The position numbers and the translations under genes were made by a program. Below are positions 10,946-19,800 of a DNA stretch of 64,000 bases, one piece after another. The stretch is from NCBI GenBank assembly GCA_014529385.2, contig CM043969.1, positions 31,658,446 to 31,722,445 of the forward strand, written 5' to 3'. This DNA is from Adiantum capillus-veneris (lineage: Eukaryota > Streptophyta > Polypodiopsida > Polypodiales > Pteridaceae). Every line of letters begins with the position of its first letter. Positions within the stretch are counted from its first letter, which is position 1. The notes beneath the pieces were generated by a model. It was given only the letters and a program-made list of their open reading frames with translations. It was not told the DNA's origin and made no database searches.

Positions 10946-13328
10946 TGTCACAAAGTGATGACGTGGCTACGAACAGCAAAAACCCTAATTTCTACCAAAA
11001 ACCCTAAAATTCTTGCAAACCCTAATTTCCGAAAATCGCGGAGGCTTTAAAAAAATAATAATAATAATATTTTATTTTTTTTTAAAAGAATGATGAGTGA
11101 CGCAAATCTTGCTTTTTCTCTATGCAATGAAAAAGAGAGAGAGAATGCTTTTGCTTTCAAGTTTTGACTCTCTGTGAGAGAGAGAGAGAGAGCAGTTGCT
11201 TTTGATTTGAAGCTTTTGGGGCTCTGCTTTTGGGCATCCCTTATAACCTTTATATTAGTGGTGAGGGTCTCACTTCTCAGAGCATCTGGACGCACAATCT
11301 GAGAGTGAATCCCGACCCACTCTCTTGTACTTTGAACTGATTAATATAAAAAGAAATACCGAAAGGAGCGCCAGTCTCTGGGGCCAATATCTCTAGGCAC
11401 GGAACTCCGCCGGGCAAGTGCAAATCTATTGTGATCTGTGAATTGTTTTGAAGTGTTATTTGGTGCTGTCGCGGTTGATTCTTGACTTGGAGTGTCCAAG
11501 TCTGTTACAGTGGTATCAGAGCACGGCCGATTTCTCTTCTACGAGAAATCCGATCCCCAATTTTTTTTCCACGGCACCTATGGCTTCACGCAAGGATCAG
11601 TCGACTCCCTCTGCATCTGGAGATGTGGGCAGGGATCACAACGAAGATTCCGGCAGAGAGTATGGCCCGCCTCGGCCTACTCAGGCGGAGTGGCGAGAGA
11701 TGGAGCGTCGCCAGTTGATCGGTGATGCAACGAAGATGATGCTCAATTTTGCAAAGGACCCAAAAATTGCAAAATATATTAGCGAGACTTCTTTTCAAGA
11801 AGTGCATGAGCAGTGGCAGAAAATCACTACACCCACTCTCAAGAAACCTTCTACTCACAAGAAATATTCAGAGAAGGAATTAGAAAAGGTGGTTGATGCA
11901 TACGCAGTGTGGCAGAAAACCACTACACCACCCCTGAAACCCGTTCTCAAGAAACCTTCTGATCACAAACAGTATTCAGAGAAGGAATTACAAGAGGTGG
12001 TTGATGCACGGATTGCTCAGCTTTTTGACGCGCAAAAGAAAGCCAAAAAGCAAGGCAAAAAGCAGAAGAAAAGCACTGACTTCCCGGGATATTTGGGTAG
12101 TCAGTCTTCTTTTGACAAGGCAAAGAAACGGAAGAAGCGTGTTCGATTTGAACGAGTACCTAGTTCTTCTTCTTCTTCATCTGACAGTTCTTCTAGCTCT
12201 TCAGATTCGAGCGAAGAAGACAGAAAAGGTAAAAAGCGAAGCAAGAAACAAAGCTTCGGAAAGGGCAAGAAAAAGGCAAAGAAGGCTACATCTCGCTCAA
12301 AGACTGACAGTTCTATTGAGGACTCGTCTACAGACAGCTCAGATTCTGATGACGAAAACTTTTATGCGAACAAGAAGAATTTTTACAAAGCTAACCAGTA
12401 TGACTTTCTCAAAGATAAAAGCAAGAAAGTCCGAGAGTTTAAGGAAGGTGGCCACTCGATCAAGTTTGATACTTTTTCAGGATACTCAGATGCTTCGAAG
12501 GCTTTGTCTTTTATACAGCAATTTGACATCGCTTTCGTAGGAGGACGCAATTCAGAGCATCTGGACGCAGAGTCTGAGAGTGAATCCCGACCCACTCTTT
12601 TGTACTTTGAACTGATTAATATAAAAAGATATACTAAAAGGCGCGCCAGTCTCTGGGGCCAATATCTCTAGGCACGGAACTCCGTCGGGCCACTGCAATA
12701 GACATGGTTGATCTCGAAGAGACATGGTTGCAATAGGGGTTAGTCAATCGGACATCGATGAGGTCCCGATTGGACCTAGATGTGATTGCTAGCTACATTG
12801 CCGATAAATCATGGTCTAAGATCCGAATGAATGTTGAATGCCTAATTTCCGAAAATCACGGAGGCTTTAAAAAATAATAATAATAATAATTTTATTTTTA
12901 TTTTTTAAAGAATGATGAGCGATGCAAATCTTGCTTTTTCTCTATGCAATGAGAAAGAGAGAGAGAATGCTTTTGCTTTCAAGTTTTGACTCTCTATGAG
13001 AGAGAGAGAGCAGTTGCTTTTGATTTGAAGCTTTTGGGGCTCTGCTTTTGGGCATCCCTTGTAACCTTTAAATTAGTGGTGAGGGCCTCACTTCTCAGAG
13101 CATCTGGACGCAGAGTCTGAGAGTGAATCCCGACCCACTCTCTTGTACTTTGAACTGATTAATATAAAAAGAAATACCGAAAGGGGCGCCAGTCTTTGGG
13201 GCCAATATCTCTGGGCACGGAACTCCGCCGGGCCAGTGCAAATCTATTGTGATCTGTGAATTGTTTTGAAGTGGTTATTTGGTGCTGTCGCGGTTGATTC
13301 TTGACTTGGAGTGTCCAAGTCTGTTACA
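10946..13328 (+). mobile_element. Small LTR retrotransposon (family A) nested in LINE-A copy 2
   Basis: The 5' LTR is 10946-11509 and the tRNA-Met primer-binding site TGGTATCAGAGC is 11511-11522. Gag starts at 11580. The 3' LTR (12841-13328) lacks about its first 75 bp. The target duplication is GAGGC (10941-10945) against GTGGC (13329-13333), one mismatch. LINE-A sequence resumes exactly after it. There is no protease, reverse transcriptase or integrase, so it is non-autonomous. A second LTR piece (about 12553-12699) and 140 bp of unmatched sequence (12700-12840) sit between gag and the 3' LTR. Confidence 0.9.
11580..12671 (+). CDS. Retrotransposon gag protein, family A
   Basis: This is an open frame of about 363 codons from MASRKDQSTPSASGD. 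It has an N-terminal acidic/basic region (EWREMERRQLIGDATKMM) and two imperfect repeats around KKPSTHKKYSEKELEKVVDA and KKPSDHKQYSEKELQEVVDA. A lysine-rich stretch and a serine/aspartate-rich stretch follow, then the start of a retrotransposon gag domain (YDFLKDKSKKV, FDTFSGYSDASKALSFIQQF). From about 12553 the frame runs into LTR sequence, so the tail is not native. It probably cannot mobilise alone. Confidence 0.78.
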   Translation: MASRKDQSTPSASGDVGRDHNEDSGREYGPPRPTQAEWREMERRQLIGDATKMMLNFAKDPKIAKYISETSFQEVHEQWQKITTPTLKKPSTHKKYSEKELEKVVDAYAVWQKTTTPPLKPVLKKPSDHKQYSEKELQEVVDARIAQLFDAQKKAKKQGKKQKKSTDFPGYLGSQSSFDKAKKRKKRVRFERVPSSSSSSSDSSSSSSDSSEEDRKGKKRSKKQSFGKGKKKAKKATSRSKTDSSIEDSSTDSSDSDDENFYANKKNFYKANQYDFLKDKSKKVREFKEGGHSIKFDTFSGYSDASKALSFIQQFDIAFVGGRNSEHLDAESESESRPTLLYFELINIKRYTKRRASLWGQYL

Positions 13329-13333
13329 GTGGC

Positions 13334-14831
13334 CACTTGGTTGGTAGTCGGCCTCATGTTTCCTGGGGTTCCATGGCAAAGGGTCCAGCAAGCTCTTCCG
13401 GTGACTCGTTACAGTTTTCAGGCTTGTCAGAGGAGCTTCAGGGCATTCAGCTACTACAGGGCATGAAGGGGTGCAGAGCATGTGTCACGAAATCTCAGAT
13501 GCAGTACCGGCTGAGTGGCTCACACCTCTCAAGTTAGCTGCGTCCACATGGATGGGAGCCTTCACACGGCTGGAGCTTTCCATCTCAGTTCGGGCTTGCT
13601 CTGAGATTGTACCCTCCATGTTTTTCGAGCTACAGGGTGAGGGATGTTTACACAGAGTTGCAGTAGAGGCTCCACAGGTCGTAGAGTGATGTATTCAGAG
13701 GATCCGAGTGGTGGGCATCTGTGGGAGGACTTGTGTCATAGATCTCGACCCAGCAGCTCTTCAGACTGGTCACTAGAGACTGTGGGCTTGGGAGAGCTGT
13801 CCACTGGCATGAGTACAGTGGGATCCTGGAGAGTGGCTTTGGAGGGACCCTTGCTCCTCAACAAACCATCCAGGTGTCCCTTTCTTTCAGTACACTGTTC
13901 GACTGGGACGTCACATTCAGGCAGCGCAGAGAGGCTCGTCTTGCTGCAGCTCCTCATTGGCAGGAGAAGAGTCTCACAGCTAAGTTCTTGGCAGCTTTTT
14001 GGGAGAGATTGTGGCACTCCAGACAGCCAAGGCGAGTCACTTTGTTCCAGTGGCTGGTAGCACACCGAGCTACAGCAGTTGGGAGTAGGCTTGTACATAG
14101 TGGTCTCTCGGCCGCATGTGCAGCTAGTGCCCATCTTGTGGAGAGTCAGCGTCACTGCCTCTAGGACTGTCCTTTAGCACAACAGGTGTCGCTTCGTGTT
14201 CTCCGACTGATGCCAGCTCTTTCCACAGCTCAGTAGTACACATGGGAGCAGCTGCTTGGTCTACTCTCACGGGCCCAACCCTTCAGTTTAAGCTATCCTC
14301 CACCAGCAGAATGATAGTGATGCAAGGGGGTCGACCTACACTCCAGCCTGCACAGAACTTACTCCACAGGAGTGGTGTAGTGAGAGAGAGGATTGTTGGG
14401 CGCTCATCAGCGGCCTGACACTCTGGTTCATCTCACGGGCCCATTGCTTCCACATCTTGAGGCTCGCCCTGTACCACCAGCAGAGATATTGTTCGGGATC
14501 TTTGGCTAGAGCTGATACATACTCTCAGAGGACAGTTCGAGCAACTCGAGGGCAGCTCCGACCGCATGCAAGAGCGCAGAGAGGCTTTCCTTCGACTCTG
14601 GCGTCCTAGGCCTTTCTTCACTATGGTCCAAGGTGTGCTCAGATGGCACTACCGTCCACCTCTGTGGCTCTTTTCTCCTCCCATCTCTTGATTTAGCCTC
14701 ATTTTACGTATGCTGTTTTTCATTGGGGGAGTATCCCCATCATGATTGTTGTGGCCCTCTCTTGCAGAGGTGGTTGTAGCCCTATGGGCAGTTTTAATTA
14801 ACTAATAGAAGGATCTTTTTCGGGGGGGGGG
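13334..14831 (+). pseudogene. LINE-A copy 2 ORF2 C-terminus and 3' UTR
   Basis: This continues ORF2 after the LTR insertion, matching 2137-3632 of copy 1. It has LFQWLVAHRATAVGSRLVHSG and a Cys/His-rich end, split by stops and small deletions. At about 13810 a TGA replaces the CGA seen in copy 1. The 3' UTR (14693-14821) matches copy 1 until TCTTTTTC, where a 10-base G run replaces the A tail. Confidence 0.86.
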
Positions 14832-14847
14832 AATCCTCTTTAGGCTC
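14832..14847 (+). repeat. 16-bp target-site duplication, right copy
   Basis: AATCCTCTTTAGGCTC, identical to 6006-6021, immediately follows the LINE-A copy 2 terminus. Confidence 0.88.
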
Positions 14848-15220
14848 TTCTCGCCATCATCCACCCTTTTATGCAAGGGTCGTCTCTAAAAGTGCCTTTT
14901 GATGCAATCTGAGGCATCTCAATTATGTCCATACCTTCCTGGGTAGATTTTCTCCTCGGAGCCATCTAGAGGTACCTATCTTTCAGAGGCTTTTCTGGAT
15001 ACCTCTCCCTCCTCTTCAGACCTAAAGTAATTGCCACGGAATTTAACCCTCCCTAGCGAGTTTCTTTCATAGCTACTTTTCAAGTTTTTTATAGTTTTGG
15101 CAATTGGCCTTGTAATTCCCTACAGCGTCCTTTGTAACAGCTTTTACGTCCCCTTGGGATGGGCACCAGTTTTGGCACTCGAAGGGAGCTCAAGTAAAGA
15201 ATGTCAGCTAAGCTTTTGAG

Positions 15221-15225
<5 letters not shown>
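14848..15225. other. Intronic sequence without recognised genes
   Basis: There is no open frame of note. The text around CTACAGCGTCCTTTGTAACAG and the final CTCAAGTAAAGAATG looks like a LINE 3' untranslated end, but I cannot match it to another copy here. Confidence 0.4.
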
Positions 15226-15258
<33 letters not shown>

Positions 15259-15364
15259 TGAAATGTTATATTAACGTCTTCAAAAGGCCAAAGTGACCTA
15301 TGAGACCAGAAAGTTACGATGTGGTGGATCTGATACAAAGTCAGAGTAACAAGAGTAACAAGAT

Positions 15365-15412
<48 letters not shown>
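15226..15412 (-). mobile_element. Truncated LINE-B 3' end between two GA/CT microsatellites, next to exon 26
   Basis: On the minus strand this reads CTGGTCTCATAGGTCAC, then GAAGACGTTAATATAACATT, then a CT tract. The same 3' end is at 16700-16815 (plus) and, further diverged, at 40800-40890 (plus). The (GA)n at 15367-15412 touches the exon 26 donor; the one at 15226-15254 is the element's tail. Confidence 0.8.
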
Positions 15413-15414
<2 letters not shown>

Positions 15415-15417
<3 letters not shown>

Positions 15418-15553
15418 AATATCATGTGAAGTGGGCAAACAAAATAGGGGCGTAGAGTAACGGATTTTCAGAAAGACCCGAAAATTTTCTTTTGCCAGAA
15501 GAATGTCAGCTTTGGATGCTCTTAAAGACTTATCCGACAAGAGGTCACGCATG
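15415..15553 (-). CDS. Debranching enzyme exon 26, donor abutting a CT microsatellite
   Basis: This 139-bp exon encodes [20 protein letters not shown] and then [20 protein letters not shown], ending SHDIQ. It corresponds to the family segment ENFLxLLRIRYSSPLFRL...AIQ. Its first base completes the leucine codon left by exon 25. The residues around SLRASKAD and CLPTSHD diverge more than the other exons, although the frame is open. The donor after CAG reads GTCTCTCT and runs straight into a (CT)n tract. The remaining C-terminal exons were not found in 1-15414. Confidence 0.85.
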
Positions 15554-15917
15554 CTGTAGATTGAAAAGAAAAAATTAGTAGTGAGCACGCATTGTACCCT
15601 GAAGACACTCAGTTGCAAAAACACTATGTAAACACAAGTAGATCATCAAGCATAATGTCAAAGCCATTATATTTAGCTGACTAACATTTAAAATGACCAC
15701 AACAACGAAGACAATGATCAGGAGTAATCATGAAAAATCTCTTGCCTTACGATATAAAATGCAAATACAAATACATAATGAGCAACATAAAAGTACTGGA
15801 ATCTCATAGGAATATCATGCAAAAGTCACCAACAAGCAAAACACCAAAAAAGTCACCGTTAACCCACATGGCAAGTAAAGCGTCCTCAAACTGTGTTCTC
15901 TCAAGACTTTCAAGAGA

Positions 15918-15988
<71 letters not shown>

Positions 15989-16190
15989 GTCTCTCACTGT
16001 TTTTAGTGTTTCGTCACTGTTTTTTTGCTGTTTTTAGGGTTTTCAAACTGTTTTTTAGGGTTTCGTCAACGTTTCTTACTGTTCTTTAGGGTTTCAAATC
16101 TATGTTTTGTTGTTTTTTTAAGGTTTTACAAGCGTTTCTTGCTGTTTTTTTTAGGGTTTCTTGTAATTTTTTGTTGCTCTAGAGTCTGAG

Positions 16191-16277
<87 letters not shown>

Positions 16278-16811
16278 TTGTTTTTGCTCAAGCTGCGCAG
16301 ACACAGAGAGAGCTTGATGAGAGGAGAGGCTAGCCAGTCTCAGAGACAGATCACAGACAGATCACAGACTTCTTTAGAGCTGCCACTGGACACCCAGAGG
16401 AGTTACTACCACAGCACAGCTCGTCGCCTCACACCAGAGGCACACTGATCGACCGAGCGACTGAGCTTCGGAGATCCAGACGCCCATGACTGCGGAGGAC
16501 TACACAGCATCGACGGAGGTTGCATCAGAGGATTCGGATCACTTTGGCTCGACATGCGCGACGCCCGGTCAAACTACTGACCATGGAGGAGATTGATAGC
16601 AACCGATGCTGGATCTCCTGTGATCTAGCTATCCCAGCTAGCTGTTTAGCTGCATAGTTCACACCTAGCAATTCAAGATTCCATAGTATTTTATTTTGTC
16701 ATTTCTATCATTTTGTCATCTTGTTACTCTGACTTTGTATCAGATCCACCACATTGTAACTTTCTGGTCTCATAGGTCACTCTAGCCTTGTGAAGACGTT
16801 AATATAACATT

Positions 16812-16896
<85 letters not shown>

Positions 16897-19800
16897 GAAA
16901 AAAGAGACATCCCTCTGTCACAAATTGATGACATGGCAGTTCTACCCGGACACACGCGGACACAGTAGTACAGACACCGTGATTCGCACTGGCAGATGAT
17001 GTGGCAGTTTTTATACGAACGCTGATGTGGCAAAACAGTGCGGAAGTTCTCCTTTGTGGGCTGACAGTTGTACGGAAATTACGCTAACTACTTTTTTAGC
17101 AATTTTTGGGATCAGTTGCCTTTGGAATTGTTTGCTTTTGAGTTTACAAGCTTTTAGGGGTCTGCTTTTGGCATCCCTTGTAAGAATAAAAGGAGCCCAA
17201 GGGGCCTCACTTCTCAGAGCATGTGGACGCAGAGTCTGAGAGCGGAGGACGCCTGCGGGAATGTACTTTGCACAAAGATTATTATAAAAGTAAAACTGAA
17301 AAGGGCACCAATCTTTGGGTCCAATCTCTCTGGGCACGAAACTACGAGAGGCCTTCTTGACCAAATTGAACTATGATTTTAAAGTGATGTAGTATTTTAA
17401 GTAATTCTCTCTCGTGTCGCAACAGATTCTAGACTTGGGATGTCCAAGTTTGTTAAAGGGGTATCAGAGCATCAGGCGTGTGCTTTTCTCAAAGCATACA
17501 GGTCCTATCACTTTTGGAAATCGGGTCCTGATCCCGGACCTATTAGCCACTCCTTAAGAATCCATGGCCGCGACCCTGGACCTATTAGCCACTCCAACCC
17601 TTCATACATCGCGAATCGGGCACGCTCCCATCTTCATCGCTCTTTCTTACAAGGCATAAAGCCATAAAGAATCCCACATTACATATGGATTCCAAGAAGA
17701 ATCAGTCAACCACTTCTACCACTGTTAAGGCAGGAAGGCAATAGGGAAAATTCAAGCGACTTAGCAGAGGAGTACGGGCTACCTCGGCCCACACAATATG
17801 AACTCTTGGAGATGCAACGTCGACATCAGGTTGACGAGTGCACAAACCAGATGCTTCGGTTTGCTAAGGATCCCCAATTTGCAAAATTTTTGACCCAGCA
17901 GTCGATGGTTGAAGTGCATACTTAGTGACAACAAGCCACCGAGCCACCAATCAAATCGGCAATCAAGAAGCCTATCACAAGACGGGCGCCACGCGCCAAT
18001 AGAAAAGAACAGACTCAAGAGACTTTTAGCACTTCAATAACAACTAAGCTGAAAGAGAGAGACGACACACGACAAGGAGTGGCGGAATTCCACCCCAGAG
18101 AGTAATGGCCCCAAACCTTGGCGCCCCTCTCGGTATTTCTTTACGTTACTTGGACTCTGTACAACGCCGGTACTCCAGACTCTACACCTCCAAGAAGCAT
18201 GTGAGAGAATGAGCCCATGGACTCATATATAAAGGCCCTTGGCCCAAAAGCAATTTACATGAAAAGCCTTCAAACTCAAAAGCATCTAGTCCAAAAGCTA
18301 CCAACGTGATCTATGGAAATCCGTACAACTGCCACGTCAGCAACACTAATCGCAGAAATTCGTACAAGCTGCCATGTCAGCAAGTTAGTGCAATTTCCGA
18401 GTTGTCCGTACAGTTGCCATGCCAGCATGTCAACGTAAATTGCGGGATTCCGTACGGCTCTGCCACGTCAGCAGGCCAGGGTAAGATCCTTTTTTACTTC
18501 TGCTTCTGCTGCTTCTAGGGTTTAGGCCCCTCGGCCGGTAGTCCGTCCTTCAGTGACTTGACACATCAGCAATTTGTGACAAAGCCTGCTACTCCGAGAA
18601 TGTTTACTGAATAAGAACTCCATGATGCGGTCCAGGCCCAAATCAATCAGCTTCTAGACACAAAGAAGCCATTGGAAAAGCAATTGAAGAAATGTAACAA
18701 GGGAACTAATTTTCCCGATTACTAGGGTCAAAAATCCACTTTTGAAAACGCCAAAAAGCAGAAGAAGCATGTACGCTTCGAAGGATTTCCCAGTTCGTGC
18801 TTATCTTCTTCTGACAACTAGGACAGATCATCTTCTTCTGACCCGAGTGATGAGGACCGAAAGGGAAAGAAACGACGGAAAGATTATATGTTTTATGCAA
18901 AAAGAAAGCACTTTTACAGAGCCAATCAATATGATTTCCTCGACGACAAGGACAAAAAGCCCAAAGAATTCAAAGAGTGCGGACAGCACCAAAGTTTGAG
19001 AACTTTTGAGGGTTTTGAGATTCTCCCAAGGCTTCAGCCTTCGTCCAACAATTTGACATCATTTTCTGGAGGCCGCTATATATAGCACTCAAAGATCAGA
19101 CGGGCCGCATCCTTTCTGAAAGGCAATGCACGGACATGGTGGTCCACTTTGTTGTTAAGGAAACAAGCTCGACAAAGTGGTTGAAATTTAACAAACTCTT
19201 TATTTCTTCATGGCTCACACAAGAATACAAACGAGACGTTGATAAACCGCTTTTGGCGTGTACAAAGTAGCGTGAGTATGCATGGGCATATGTACAAAGA
19301 AATATAAATGTATGCATTTGGGAGCTTTTCAATGTGGTTTCAAGCTTTTAAAAAGATGCAACGTGTACAAATTGTATCCAGTCATGCTTGGAGGCCGACA
19401 GTCAAACGCACGTACATGCATGGACAGGGTGTCGGCACCTTAGATATAGTTCCAATTGGCTTCTTTTGGTTCTAGGGAATGTGTTTGCACTTTCTAGAAT
19501 GTAAATAATGCAAGTGGGAGGAGTGGGCACCCTCGAACCGCCCGAGAAGGTTGGCACATGCAGTAACTGCCTATTTGCGACGCCTGATATGTAGCGATGT
19601 GTGCACCGCCCTAGAGGTAGTCAAACATGGAATGTCGCGATGTGGAAAAAGACTTTGGGTATCAAGGACCAAGGCCACAAAATTTGGTGAATTTTGGAGT
19701 CCATTTGGGGTTTTTTCCACGAAAAATGCCCACCGGGGGTCAAAATTGGCCGAAATTGGGGCTAAAAGGTCAAAAAAAAAGTCCAAAAATGGTGTGAAAA

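Larger units (their letters stand above)
6022..14831 (+). mobile_element. LINE-A copy 2 with two nested LTR insertions; decayed
   Basis: About 5.9 kb of LINE remains after the nested LTR elements are removed. Order: GC-rich leader with a 25-base C run (6088-6112); a duplicated block of about 200 bp (6702-7105); the end of ORF1 (about 7110-8004) lacking the DUF4283/CCHC part; ORF2 endonuclease from 8001 (SWNVHG, GDFN near 8444, SRIDRFY, SDHALVIL); reverse transcriptase (about 9130-10400, with the active site changed to FTDD); and the zf-RVT region (13334-14692). Many stops and frameshifts make it inactive. The 3' UTR matches copy 1 but ends in a G run rather than A. Confidence 0.9.

Noticed and set aside
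14848-15366. C-terminal exon of the debranching enzyme
   Set aside because: No minus-strand text resembles the expected ERVRFHN segment; the region looks like LINE 3' sequence.
15204-15425. Open frames made of SLSLSL or HTHTHT repeats
   Set aside because: They are translations of CT or TG microsatellites, not proteins; the same holds for 15298-15624, 15730-16089, 16812-17033, 34832-35254 and 51401-51751.
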